Shown here: piece by piece, positions 15,747 to 24,699 of the stretch
How positions within the stretch are numbered: position 1 is the stretch's first letter
Layout: each line of letters starts with the position of its first letter
From: Lysinibacillus_B sp036662795
GTDB lineage: Bacteria > Bacillota > Bacilli > Bacillales_A > Planococcaceae
Assembly: GCF_036662795.1 (NCBI RefSeq)
Contig: NZ_JBAFWZ010000013.1
Span: 1-64,000 of the forward strand
Length of the DNA: 64,000 nucleotides
Direction of reading: 5' to 3'
Made by a program: the position numbers and the translations under genes
Notes under the pieces: generated by a model
The model's input: only the letters and a program-made list of their open reading frames with translations
Databases searched by the model: none
Told to the model about the DNA's origin: nothing

Positions 15747-17057
15747 TTAATCACGCGCACGTGTAATTAAACGAATTGGAGTTCCTTCAAAATCAAATGT
15801 TTCTCGAATACGATTTTCTAAGAAACGCTCATAAGAGAAGTGCATCAGTTCAGGCTCATTTACGAACACAACAAATGTCGGCGGCTTGATGGCCACTTGC
15901 GTTGAATAGTAAAGACGTAAACGGCGCCCTTTATCAGCTGGAGCTGGATTACGTGCAACAGCATCCTCAATTACCTCATTTAAAATGGATGATTGAATAC
16001 GCATTGCATGGTTTTCACTTACTCGTTTTACTACTGGTAGGATTTGATGAACTCGCTGTTTCGTTTTTGCTGATACAAAAACAATAGGTGCATAATCCAA
16101 AAATAAGAAATGCTCACGAATTTGCTGTGTATAGAAATTCATTGTTTTCTCGTCTTTTTCAATAGCATCCCATTTATTTACGACAATAATAATCGCTTTT
16201 CCTGCTTCATGTGCATAACCCGCGATTTTCTTATCTTGTTCTTGAATTCCTTCATCCGCATTTAGCACGACTAACACAACGTCGGAGCGTTCAATTGCTC
16301 TTAGGGCACGTAGCACCGAATACTTTTCTGTCGATTCGTATACTTTTCCCTTTTTACGCATACCTGCTGTGTCAATAATGACAAATTCTTGTTCATCATA
16401 CGTATACGGTGTATCAATGGCATCTCGCGTCGTTCCAGCAATATTACTTACAATAACGCGATCTTGTCCTAGGAAGGCATTAACTAAAGACGATTTTCCA
16501 ACATTAGGACGCCCGATTAAAGAAAATTTAATCACATCCTCATCATATTGCATCTCGTCCTCTTTCGGGAAATGCTTTGCACATTCATCTAGTAAATCCC
16601 CTAAACCTAAACCATGAGATCCTGAAATTGGCCACGGCTCGCCAAAACCTAATGCGTAAAAATCATATATCATATCGCGCATATCAGGGTTATCAATTTT
16701 ATTTACAGCTAGTACTACAGGCTTCTTCGTTTTATATAAAATTTTCGCTACCTGCTCATCAGCCGCTGTTACACCTTCACGACCATTCGTCATAAAAATA
16801 ATAACGTCGGCCTCTTCAATAGCGATTTCGGCTTGCTGGCGAATTTGCTCTAGGAACGGCTCGTCCCCAATTTCAATCCCGCCTGTATCAATAATATTAA
16901 ATTCATGTGTTAACCAATCTGCCGAACTATAAATACGGTCACGCGTTACTCCTGGAATATCTTCCACGATTGATACACGTTCCCCAACAATACGATTGAA
17001 AATTGTCGATTTACCTACGTTCGGACGACCAACGATGGCGATTACTGGTTTTGTCAT
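15747..17057 (-). CDS. der: Ribosome biogenesis GTPase Der (EngA)
   Basis: Essential GTPase for 50S subunit assembly. It has two tandem GTPase domains, with P-loops GRPNVGKST near residue 10 and GRPNVGKSS near residue 182, each followed by a DTAG/DTGG motif and an NKXD motif (AVNKID, VVNKWD). A C-terminal KH-like domain follows. The start at 17057 gives MTKPVIAIVG and 436 aa, the B. subtilis length, with GGAAGG 9 bases upstream. The longer ORF to 17111 is rejected. Confidence 0.96.
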   Translation of the reverse strand: MTKPVIAIVGRPNVGKSTIFNRIVGERVSIVEDIPGVTRDRIYSSADWLTHEFNIIDTGGIEIGDEPFLEQIRQQAEIAIEEADVIIFMTNGREGVTAADEQVAKILYKTKKPVVLAVNKIDNPDMRDMIYDFYALGFGEPWPISGSHGLGLGDLLDECAKHFPKEDEMQYDEDVIKFSLIGRPNVGKSSLVNAFLGQDRVIVSNIAGTTRDAIDTPYTYDEQEFVIIDTAGMRKKGKVYESTEKYSVLRALRAIERSDVVLVVLNADEGIQEQDKKIAGYAHEAGKAIIIVVNKWDAIEKDEKTMNFYTQQIREHFLFLDYAPIVFVSAKTKQRVHQILPVVKRVSENHAMRIQSSILNEVIEDAVARNPAPADKGRRLRLYYSTQVAIKPPTFVVFVNEPELMHFSYERFLENRIRETFDFEGTPIRLITRARD

Positions 17058-17111
17058 CCTTCTCATCCTTCCAACTTTAGACATAGCATTCACAAATAAT
17101 GCTAGTGTCAA

Positions 17112-17586
17112 TTCTTACTGTATTATACACCAATCCCTATACTATATCATTTTTTCACAACATTCAAAACGGAAAAGAAATTTTATCTATACATAGCTAA
17201 TCAAAAATAAACCTCTAAAATAAACTGAAATAACAAAATATAAATATGTAGAATTTTCCGATTTTCTATATAATTCTTTCAATTTATGATACTTTTATTT
17301 ACCAAAATTATTTTCGTTCATAATATTGACACATAATAAAAATAGGGTTATTTTTGTTACGCAAAGCAATCACTGAATTAAATATTCCCCATATTACAAA
17401 GATGTATTCTATTAAAAAGGAAAAGCAATATTATATTTGAGATAGTAAATATAGAGTAAGATATTCAAATTATTCATACGATATAACTACAGCATCTCAT
17501 TGATCATCTTCCTTCATTATGAAATGTGATCTAGCCATTTCAGCAAGTACAAATAAGCAACAATAAAAAGAATAGAGGATAACAGC
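17112..17586. other. AT-rich divergent intergenic region
   Basis: About 475 bp of very AT-rich sequence between the divergent der and MFS genes. Apart from one candidate promoter for the MFS gene I see no hairpin, repeat or small ORF with a ribosome site. Confidence 0.6.
17326..17354 (+). promoter_or_regulatory. Candidate sigma-A promoter for MFS gene
   Basis: TTGACA (17326-17331), a 17-base spacer and TATTTT (17349-17354). The -35 is perfect, the -10 is weak. The leader would be about 225 nt, so another start site nearer the gene is possible. Confidence 0.35.
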
Positions 17587-18855
17587 ATGAGTCAGTCAAA
17601 GAAAAAAATTCACTATGCTTGGTGGGTACTATTAGGATTAGTTGTAATGGTCGGAGCAGCTAAAGGTGGCATTATGACGACAGGGGGATTATTTTTAACT
17701 CCTGTTACGGAAGATTTAGGCATTGGAATGGGAAGTTTAACATTGTACTTCAGTATATCATCCATTGTAACGATGATAACTTTACCTATTGCAGGGAAGA
17801 TGGTAACAAAATATAACATTAGAGTACTTTTAGTAGTAGCAGTTATATTAGAGGCCGGGTCCTTCGCGATGTTCGGTTTCATGAATTCCGTATGGGGTTG
17901 GTATTTATTTGCGATCCCTATGGCAATGGGATCTGTATTAGTAACACAATTGGCAGGTCCTGTATTGATTAATAATTGGTTTAAAAAGCACAGAGGGTTG
18001 GCAATCGGAATTATGGTCGGAGCCGGTGGGTTAATCGGCGCTTTCCTTCAACCAGTAGCTGGTAATTTAATCGCTAGTGAAGGCTGGAGAAATACGTATA
18101 TTATTTTAGGGGTCGGCGTAATGGCGGTCGTGATACCGGTTGTGCTCTTAACGATACGAATGGCTCCACAACAAAAAGGTTTACAGCCATATGGTATGGA
18201 TGAAATGAAGCTAGACCAAAAGAATCCTGTCTCAACTACTACAAATAGCGGTGTGAATTTTACAATAGCCAAGAAATCGAGCGCTTTTTATTTTTTAGTA
18301 ATTTTCTTCTTATTCGACACTTCAATCGGTGCATTTAATCAACATGTTGCACCGTTTGCAATGAGTTTAGGATACGATATTAAATTTGCAGGGAGTGCAA
18401 TGGGTACATGGTCGGTCGGTGTTGTCATCGGTGCATTATTTTTCGGCTTCCTCAGTGATAAAATCGGCGTAAAAAATACAACGATTGCTGCAATGCTGAT
18501 AGGGTTAATACCAGTAACAATTCTATTAATTACTCCTGAAAACCCATTAATGTTTACAGTAGCTACAGGCCTTTATGGATTTGTTGTTTCATCTCTCGGG
18601 ACATTAGGACCTCTTTTAACTTCTGCACTATTTGGCAATAAAGAGTTTAGCCAAATTTATGGACTTGCGATAACAGGATTAGCAATAGCAGGTATTGTTG
18701 CATTACCGGGGTATGGCTTCATTTTTGAAATAACAGGTAGTTATACGTATGTGCTATACGGTATTTTTGTTATGTTTATATTAAATATTTTTGCTATTGT
18801 CTTTGCATTTAAAGGAAAAAGAAAATTAGAAAATGCTGGGTTATGGATAAAATAA
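17587..18855 (+). CDS. MFS transporter, oxalate/formate antiporter-like (OFA) family
   Basis: 422 aa with about 12 hydrophobic segments. Features of the OFA/monocarboxylate branch are the N-terminal YAWWVLLGLVVMVGAAKGG, the NNWFKKHRGLAIGIMVGAGG motif at the end of helix 4, a central polar loop (GLQPYGMDEM) and a second half starting at about residue 235. The likely substrate is a small carboxylate moved by antiport or proton symport; it cannot be read from sequence. GAGG lies 8 bases before the ATG. It stands alone on the plus strand between der and rpsA, where B. subtilis has yphB, yphA and fni, so it is probably a later insertion. Confidence 0.8.
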   Translation: MSQSKKKIHYAWWVLLGLVVMVGAAKGGIMTTGGLFLTPVTEDLGIGMGSLTLYFSISSIVTMITLPIAGKMVTKYNIRVLLVVAVILEAGSFAMFGFMNSVWGWYLFAIPMAMGSVLVTQLAGPVLINNWFKKHRGLAIGIMVGAGGLIGAFLQPVAGNLIASEGWRNTYIILGVGVMAVVIPVVLLTIRMAPQQKGLQPYGMDEMKLDQKNPVSTTTNSGVNFTIAKKSSAFYFLVIFFLFDTSIGAFNQHVAPFAMSLGYDIKFAGSAMGTWSVGVVIGALFFGFLSDKIGVKNTTIAAMLIGLIPVTILLITPENPLMFTVATGLYGFVVSSLGTLGPLLTSALFGNKEFSQIYGLAITGLAIAGIVALPGYGFIFEITGSYTYVLYGIFVMFILNIFAIVFAFKGKRKLENAGLWIK

Positions 18856-18905
18856 CACATTGAGAAGTTCCAAAGCAACATTAAATACTTTCTTATAAAT
18901 TACAA

Positions 18906-18950
18906 AAACTGTAGATAAACTCAAGTTCCTTTGAGTTTGTCTACAGTTTA
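18906..18950. terminator. Bidirectional terminator, MFS gene / rpsA
   Basis: A 19-20 bp stem (AAACTGTAGATAAACTCAA with TTTGAGTTTGTCTACAGTTT) between converging genes, with T/A-rich flanks on both sides. It can end both transcripts. Confidence 0.8.
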
Positions 18951-18995
18951 AATTTTCAGTAGAAAAACGTAAATTTTTCTTCAAATTACGATCTA

Positions 18996-20141
18996 TTATT
19001 TTTCAGTAAAACGCTTTAACTGATCACCAATTACATCACTAAATGAGAAGCCCGTGTTTTCTTCTGGCAATTCATAATCAAACACTTCTTCTTTATCAGG
19101 ATTTTCAAGCAAATCTTTTATGTTTAAAGATAAGCGTTTATCAGGCTCACTTACTTCAAGTACTTTCACTTGAACTTCTTGACCCTCTTTTAACACTTCA
19201 TGTGGCGTATTAATATGCTTATGAGAAATTTGAGAAATGTGTACTAGGCCTTCTACACCTGGGAAAACTTCAACAAACGCTCCAAATGATACGAGACGCT
19301 TTACCTTCCCTGTTAAAATAGCCCCCTTAGATGCCTTCTCAGCAACACCTGACCATGGACCAGGTAGAGTATCTTTAATCGATAGCGCAATACGCTCGTT
19401 CGCGTGATCAACTGAAAGCACCTTTACTGTTACTTGCTGACCTTCTGTAAGCACTTTAGATACATCGTCAATATGCTCATGTGCAACTTGTGAAATATGC
19501 ACTAAACCATCGATACCACCTAAGTCAACAAAAGCCCCGAAGCTTGCTAAACGCTGAACTTTGCCTTCTAGCACATCGCCTTCGTGAATGTTTTCAATAG
19601 CTTTCTTTTTCTTAGACGTTTTTTCTAATTCAACGACTGCTCGATGTGATAGAATTAAGCGTCCTTTTTCTTTATCTAGCTCAGTAATTTTGAAGCTCAT
19701 CTTTTTGCCTTTATAATCTTCAAAATCCTCTACAAAATAATCTTCTACAAGGGATGCAGGAACAAAGCCACGGACACCTAAATCAACGACTAATCCGCCT
19801 TTCACCACATCTTTTACTTCTGCTTCAAATACTTCGCCGGATTCGAACTTACCGATAAGAGTATCCCACGCTTTGAGGGCATCTACCTTACGCTTTGAAA
19901 GCACGAAGTTTTCCTCCTCAACCTTTGTAATCATCAGCTCAAGTGTATCTCCAACGGATACAACATCAGAAGCCTTTTCAATGTGTAAGCTTGAAAGTTC
20001 GCTAATCGGTATAATTCCATCAAAAGGAGCACCTTCAATCGAAACGGTTACTGATTTCTCATCTACTTGCTCAGCAATCCCTTTTACAATATCTCCTTCT
20101 TGAAATCCTTCGTTAACACTTAAGTTCATTTCCTCAGACAT
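18996..20141 (-). CDS. rpsA: 30S ribosomal protein S1 homolog
   Basis: 381 aa with four S1 RNA-binding repeats (about residues 15-85, 100-170, 188-257 and 274-343), each with the GxVxxxxxFGAFVDL-like core; the last two read FGAFVDLGGIDGLVHISQ and FGAFVEVFPGVEGLVHISQ. Firmicute S1 proteins of this type (B. subtilis YpfD, 382 aa) are shorter than E. coli S1 (six repeats), and their role in translation initiation is less clear. GGAGGG precedes the ATG. It follows cmk, the usual order. Confidence 0.92.
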   Translation of the reverse strand: MSEEMNLSVNEGFQEGDIVKGIAEQVDEKSVTVSIEGAPFDGIIPISELSSLHIEKASDVVSVGDTLELMITKVEEENFVLSKRKVDALKAWDTLIGKFESGEVFEAEVKDVVKGGLVVDLGVRGFVPASLVEDYFVEDFEDYKGKKMSFKITELDKEKGRLILSHRAVVELEKTSKKKKAIENIHEGDVLEGKVQRLASFGAFVDLGGIDGLVHISQVAHEHIDDVSKVLTEGQQVTVKVLSVDHANERIALSIKDTLPGPWSGVAEKASKGAILTGKVKRLVSFGAFVEVFPGVEGLVHISQISHKHINTPHEVLKEGQEVQVKVLEVSEPDKRLSLNIKDLLENPDKEEVFDYELPEENTGFSFSDVIGDQLKRFTEK

Positions 20142-20250
20142 ATGTAACCCTCCTTCGCATCTTCCACTCTTATTTTATTCGAAAACAGGAATAAAAACAA
20201 AAATTATCCCTTTATTTTCAAAAATTCCATGTTATTAAACACTTTTTTCG

Positions 20251-20925
20251 TTAGATCATCTTCTCTTTTGCTAATTTTAAAATAGTATCTGCTGCTTCAT
20301 TTATCGATAACTCGGTTGTATCTAAATAAATTGCATCCTCTGCCTGAATTAGTGGTGAAGCTTCTCGCTCACTATCTAACTTATCTCGTAACGCAATTTC
20401 TTGTTGTAATGTTTCAATCGTTGAAGGAATTCCTCGTTTTTCATTATCAATAAAACGACGACGAGCACGTTCCTCTACCGAAGCAGACATAAATATTTTT
20501 AATTCCGCATCCTTTAATACATGTGTGCCGATATCTCGTCCATCCATTACAACACCACCATTTGCCGCTAACGCCTTTTGCATTGCTACTAATATTTCAC
20601 GGATGTTCGCATGTGCAGCTACTTGAGAAACATTAGCAGTAACCTCGTTAGAGCGAATTTGAGATGACACATTCTCGCCATCTAAGAATACAAGTTGTCC
20701 ATCTTTTGATGGTTGTAATACGATATCTGTTGAGCGAAGCATTTTCTCCAACGACTCAGTATCATTTAATCTTATGTTTTGTTTCATCGCTTTATACGTT
20801 ACTGCACGGTACATTGCCCCCGTATCAATATACGTAAACGATAAAGCCTCGGCTACAATTTTCGCAATCGTACTCTTTCCTGCACCTGCAGGACCATCAA
20901 TTGCAATTTGAATTAGTTTCGACAT
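20251..20925 (-). CDS. cmk: Cytidylate kinase
   Basis: Phosphorylates CMP and dCMP with ATP for pyrimidine recycling. The P-loop is DGPAGAGKST at the N-terminus, followed by YIDTGAMYRAVT and VMDGRDIGTHVL; the lid-region SVEERARRR is typical. The start at 20925 (MSKLIQIAIDG) gives 224 aa, the B. subtilis length, with AGGGA 5 bases upstream; the longer ORF to 21024 crosses the ypfA terminator. Confidence 0.95.
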   Translation of the reverse strand: MSKLIQIAIDGPAGAGKSTIAKIVAEALSFTYIDTGAMYRAVTYKAMKQNIRLNDTESLEKMLRSTDIVLQPSKDGQLVFLDGENVSSQIRSNEVTANVSQVAAHANIREILVAMQKALAANGGVVMDGRDIGTHVLKDAELKIFMSASVEERARRRFIDNEKRGIPSTIETLQQEIALRDKLDSEREASPLIQAEDAIYLDTTELSINEAADTILKLAKEKMI

Positions 20926-21011
20926 AATAATCCCTACTTTCCTTACACAATTGTACCACAATTTATGTAAAGTTCCTTCATAAACACATCTGTTGTTCGT
21001 ACATCTTTGAA

Positions 21012-21037
21012 TAAAAAAAGCCACCGTAACAGGTGAC
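21012..21037 (-). terminator. Terminator after ypfA
   Basis: Minus-strand AGTCACC pairs with GGTGGCT (7 bp, one wobble) and is followed by TTTTTTTATTC. It overlaps the ypfA stop and separates it from cmk. Confidence 0.65.
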
Positions 21038-21693
21038 TATAAAACCTCATTCATTTCTTTTTTTCGAATTTGTAATTGGCGTTCAAAGCAAAAACGAACG
21101 ATATATTGTTTATCGATATCATCTGTATCAGTAAATTGAACGGAAGCCAGCGTTCTGCCATCTCGTTCAAAAATACGAACGACATAAGCATCGGTTTGGA
21201 CATAATGGATATCTCCATTTATGAATGGCAACACAATTGTTAATTTTACCGTATCTCCATCCGCAAAAGGAACCTTTGAACGTAAATTTAACAGGACACC
21301 ACCTGCACTAATATCGTCGGCGATAAATTGATGGTATTGATTATTCGATTCCACCGCAATATCAACTGGCGTTTCCACGCGCACATATTCACGCCGTTGA
21401 ATTTTAATAAGTTCTTCCTCCGAAGGCCATGCAAGCATAATCATTGGGATATTCCCAGATTTTCGACCTAGCACCTCCGTATTAAAGGCGTAGCTATCCT
21501 TCGATTCTGTATTAAATGTTACTCGGAATTGTGCACCATCCATTAAAAAAGCTGTTTTTTTTGTTGCAATATTTATAGGATAATCAATATAAATTACACC
21601 ATCATGCCCCTCAACAACTTTACAGCGAAATCTTTCAACTCGATCTGTATATGTTGGTTCTAGTAAAAGTATTGTCCCAATCTTAAGTTCCAT
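21037..21693 (-). CDS. ypfA: PilZ-domain c-di-GMP receptor, YpfA/MotI-like
   Basis: 218 aa. An N-terminal YcgR-type flagellar-brake domain (about 1-95) is followed by a PilZ domain. The PilZ di-GMP motifs are visible: RREYVR near residue 96 and the downstream DDISAGGVLL (D/NxSxxG). In B. subtilis the homolog (MotI/DgrA, 217 aa) binds cyclic di-GMP and slows the flagellar motor through MotA. That role is inferred here from family and from cheR and a chemoreceptor elsewhere in the window. Confidence 0.88.
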   Translation of the reverse strand: MELKIGTILLLEPTYTDRVERFRCKVVEGHDGVIYIDYPINIATKKTAFLMDGAQFRVTFNTESKDSYAFNTEVLGRKSGNIPMIMLAWPSEEELIKIQRREYVRVETPVDIAVESNNQYHQFIADDISAGGVLLNLRSKVPFADGDTVKLTIVLPFINGDIHYVQTDAYVVRIFERDGRTLASVQFTDTDDIDKQYIVRFCFERQLQIRKKEMNEVL

Positions 21694-21775
21694 GCCGTAT
21701 CCCCTTAAAGTTAGAAATAATACTTTTATTATCGCATGGGTTTCTAAATTTTTCTATAAATTATCCTAATATTTA

Positions 21776-23053
21776 TTAAGATAAAGCCTCAACTTGTAGT
21801 ACATCATGATTTTCTGTATCAATCACTACTCGGAATGTATCGTGATTGTCATTTTTTAGTCGAACAATTACTTCATAGCAAAGACGAAGGTCATATGCTT
21901 TATTTTCTGTATATATTAAGCGTTCTTCTTCTACAACCGCATTCGGATGGAAAAATTCATCCCATTTAATCGGATTCTTTGCCTGCTGCTTTATTTGTTC
22001 TTTCTGCACATATTCCATTGCATTAATTCCAAGTACTTCACCATTATCCTTTGCTAGCTTAAGTTGGATACTGTCTGGATAAACTAATGCATCATTATAC
22101 AGCCTTGTAAAGACAAAATGCCATGCCTCATGGTTTTCTCTCGCTTCTTTGTAGGTTACATCCTTAAAACCAGCATCCTTCATAAATTGCTCTGCTCGTT
22201 GTTTCGCCTCTTGCTGTGATATATTTGCTTCCTTTACGGGGCGTTCTAGTAAAAAGGAAAGTATATGACCACCCTTTTTCGTAATATCCGCATAGCCTAA
22301 GCGGGAGCCGCGCGCAAATTGAATATGATAAAACGGATACGGAGCATCATCCTCACTAGTCGTAACGGTTATCGTTGCATTCCCTATTTTAGGAAATACT
22401 CCTTCGAATTTTCCAAGTGCTTCATCTTTCGTCACTTCTCGATCAACTATATGCTGTAAATCCTTCTTTTTTTGGTAATCAGATTCACTAGCAGTTAATG
22501 GAAAATCAGTTTCGTTATAGCTTTTCAAATTGCCAGAAACCGCCGAGAATGGAGACTCTTCAGTTTCAAGAGCCAAATTGTCAGCCCATTTCGAATAATT
22601 CCCATCTTGCTCAAAAAAATTGGAAGTTGCTACATTCCAGTCCTCTGAAAGTGCATCCAAATTAGATGAAATGGTTGTCATTTTATTTTGCCATTCAGAA
22701 AAATCCTTTGATACGGATGCCCGTTTAGCCTCCTCACCAATTTTACCTAGGTATCGCATCCAATCATTCGCTACGTTTTGCTGTACTGGAAGACGGCCGA
22801 TCGAATTTCGCATTTCATTACTAATACGCCAAATAGAATCTAATTCATTTGTGAGCGCTCGTTCGTCCTGGAAAATGAGCGCCTGCGAAAGAGACCTTTG
22901 CAGCGCTGTTAATTTTTCTGACGCATTAGCAAGTTCATTTGTGTATTGCGCATGAACAGTCCGCTCAAGCTGATTGTTTTCTTTTGTTACATAAATAGAA
23001 TAAAGCCCTAGCGCCAAAATGATTATACCGAGTAAATAAAAACTATTTCTCAT
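21776..23053 (-). CDS. ypeB: Germination protein YpeB
   Basis: 425 aa with one N-terminal membrane segment (FYLLGIIILALGLYSIYV). The N-terminal half is helical; the C-terminal half carries PepSY-like repeats (for example FEGVFPKIGNATITV and ISQQEAKQRAEQFMKDAGF). YpeB protects and localises SleB in the spore until germination. It lies 12 bp after sleB in one operon, as in B. subtilis. AGAGGTGA precedes the ATG. Confidence 0.93.
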   Translation of the reverse strand: MRNSFYLLGIIILALGLYSIYVTKENNQLERTVHAQYTNELANASEKLTALQRSLSQALIFQDERALTNELDSIWRISNEMRNSIGRLPVQQNVANDWMRYLGKIGEEAKRASVSKDFSEWQNKMTTISSNLDALSEDWNVATSNFFEQDGNYSKWADNLALETEESPFSAVSGNLKSYNETDFPLTASESDYQKKKDLQHIVDREVTKDEALGKFEGVFPKIGNATITVTTSEDDAPYPFYHIQFARGSRLGYADITKKGGHILSFLLERPVKEANISQQEAKQRAEQFMKDAGFKDVTYKEARENHEAWHFVFTRLYNDALVYPDSIQLKLAKDNGEVLGINAMEYVQKEQIKQQAKNPIKWDEFFHPNAVVEEERLIYTENKAYDLRLCYEVIVRLKNDNHDTFRVVIDTENHDVLQVEALS

Positions 23054-23065
23054 TTTTTGTCACCT

Positions 23066-23836
23066 CTAGTAGCAGAAAATATGCTCCCCTATTTGTTTAA
23101 TTTGTGGTCTCGTCCAAATCCATTTACTAGTTGCTGTTTTAGGATTGAAATAATATAGTGCGTTTTCTGACGGATCCCATCCATTAATGGCATCTAGCAC
23201 TGCTTGTTTCGCTCGATCATTCGGCGTTAACCAAATTTGTCCATCAGCTACCGCTGTGAATGCTAACGGTTGGAAAATAATATCAGAAATTGTATTCGGA
23301 AATTCCGATGACTCTAAGCGGTTTAAAATAACAGCCGCAACGGCAACCTGCCCCTCATAAGGCTCTCCACGCGCTTCACCATAAACAGCATTAGCCATTA
23401 TTTGCAAATCCTTTTCTGTATATTTTGGGGGTAGCTGTGTTGTTTCGTTTTTTGTGCCCTCTTTCACTTGCTGTTCTAACGGAATACCGCCATATGTTGT
23501 AAAGCGATTCCCTTTTTTTATTTGATCCATAACAAATTGCTTGTTGTAACCCGAATTATCGGACAGTTTTTTCTTAGTCGTTGAACCAGCAATTCCATCT
23601 ACTTTTAATCCATACTGCTCTTGAAAGGTACGCAACGACCAATAAGTTGCATAACCAAAAATACCGTCAATATTCCCATTATAGAACCCTAAATATTGTA
23701 ATCTTGATTGCAGTTCAATAACATCATCACCAAATGCACCTCGTTGTACCTCCTGTGAACTAAATGCAGCGCTATTACTTACAGGTAATACGGTAGCAAT
23801 GAGCAATAATAAGATGATAATTTGTTTTCGCAACAT
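23066..23836 (-). CDS. sleB: Spore cortex-lytic enzyme SleB
   Basis: Lytic transglycosylase that cuts muramic-delta-lactam cortex during germination. A signal peptide (MLRKQIIILLLLIATVLPVS) is followed by a PG_binding_1 domain (VQRGAFGDDVIELQSRLQYL) and a C-terminal hydrolase_2 domain with the catalytic glutamate in AVYGEARGEPYEGQVAVAAV. The start at 23836 has AGGAG 9 bases upstream and gives 256 aa; the ORF to 23905 lacks a site and would cross the sigma-G promoter. First gene of sleB-ypeB. Confidence 0.94.
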   Translation of the reverse strand: MLRKQIIILLLLIATVLPVSNSAAFSSQEVQRGAFGDDVIELQSRLQYLGFYNGNIDGIFGYATYWSLRTFQEQYGLKVDGIAGSTTKKKLSDNSGYNKQFVMDQIKKGNRFTTYGGIPLEQQVKEGTKNETTQLPPKYTEKDLQIMANAVYGEARGEPYEGQVAVAAVILNRLESSEFPNTISDIIFQPLAFTAVADGQIWLTPNDRAKQAVLDAINGWDPSENALYYFNPKTATSKWIWTRPQIKQIGEHIFCY

Positions 23837-23856
23837 AAATATCCACTCCTTTTTCA

Positions 23857-23886
23857 TAGCATGCAAAAAAGAGTTTGTTTTATACA
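23857..23886 (-). promoter_or_regulatory. Sigma-G promoter of sleB-ypeB
   Basis: Minus-strand TGTATA (23881-23886), a 17-base spacer and CATGCTA (23857-23863). This fits the forespore sigma-G consensus (TGNATA, CATNNTA) and the known forespore expression of sleB. It also shows that the sleB start must lie downstream of it. Confidence 0.7.
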
Positions 23887-23887
23887 T

Positions 23888-23933
23888 AAAAAAATAGCCT
23901 TTCATTTACACGAAACTGTAAATAAAAAGCTAC
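23888..23933 (-). terminator. Terminator after prsW
   Basis: TAGC-TTTTTATTTACA pairs with TGTAAATGAAAGGCTA (16 positions, few mismatches) on the minus strand, followed by TTTTTTTATG. The stem begins at the prsW stop codon. Confidence 0.75.
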
Positions 23934-24607
23934 TATAATTTGTTGTTTTCAAATAAATGCTGAACTAAATGTTGATGAGCTTGCTTGACTTTTTTTAAGC
24001 CAAACCACCAAAGGAAAAGCATAAACGGGACCATTAACAAAGCGAAGTTACCCTTTAACGTTAAAATTGTGTTATAACTAAAATGCAAGAAAACGGGTGC
24101 AACTAATGCTAGCAACAAGCACTCTTTACTTTTATCATCATGAGAGAATTTACATTTTCCAAAATAATAGCCCATCACTACACCAAACAAGGCATGACTA
24201 GATACAGGTAATATAGCGCGAGCAAACGCCGTATCTAATCCAAAGGACAATAAATATAGCACATTTTCAACAGTTGCAAAGCCTAACGACACAGCGACTC
24301 CATATAGGATTCCGTCATATGGGTCATCAAACTCAATATGTCGTAAAATAGCGACGAAAATGACAAGCCACTTAAAAAATTCTTCTATCGTACTTGTAAA
24401 CAAAACATTTGAGACAAATGGGCTTGAAAACACTTGCTCCTCTTCCAAAACAAATTGAATAAATAAAATGGGGAAAGTGATTAGACAGCCATAAATAAAG
24501 GAATGTATAAGCGTTCTTCTTGGCTCTGTTGCCATTTGATTTCGTAAATAAAAATAACTAAGAAGCGCTAGTCCAGGGGCAATCGCAGCTGATAAAAGTA
24601 TTAACAT
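23933..24607 (-). CDS. prsW: Glutamic-type intramembrane protease PrsW
   Basis: Membrane protease that in B. subtilis makes the site-1 cut of the anti-sigma factor RsiW, activating sigma-W under envelope stress. The catalytic EEFFK motif is in STIEEFFKWLVIF and a second conserved histidine is in SHALFGVVMGYYFG. Several membrane helices are visible. The start at 24607 has GGAGGG 8 bases upstream and gives 224 aa (B. subtilis 218). No rsiW is in the window. Confidence 0.9.
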   Translation of the reverse strand: MLILLSAAIAPGLALLSYFYLRNQMATEPRRTLIHSFIYGCLITFPILFIQFVLEEEQVFSSPFVSNVLFTSTIEEFFKWLVIFVAILRHIEFDDPYDGILYGVAVSLGFATVENVLYLLSFGLDTAFARAILPVSSHALFGVVMGYYFGKCKFSHDDKSKECLLLALVAPVFLHFSYNTILTLKGNFALLMVPFMLFLWWFGLKKVKQAHQHLVQHLFENNKL

Positions 24608-24640
24608 AGTATTGCTCCCTCCAAATCCGTACATTCAATC

Positions 24641-24660
24641 GTGTTATTTTATTATAACAC
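24641..24660. promoter_or_regulatory. Palindrome in the prsW-ansA divergent region
   Basis: GTGTTAT and ATAACAC form a perfect 7 bp inverted repeat with a 6 bp centre. The minus strand also reads TGTTATAAT, an extended -10 for prsW. It could be an operator for either gene or simply part of the promoter. Confidence 0.35.
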
Positions 24661-24699
24661 TAATCAACCGACATAGAGTTATATAGGGAGGATTTTCTT

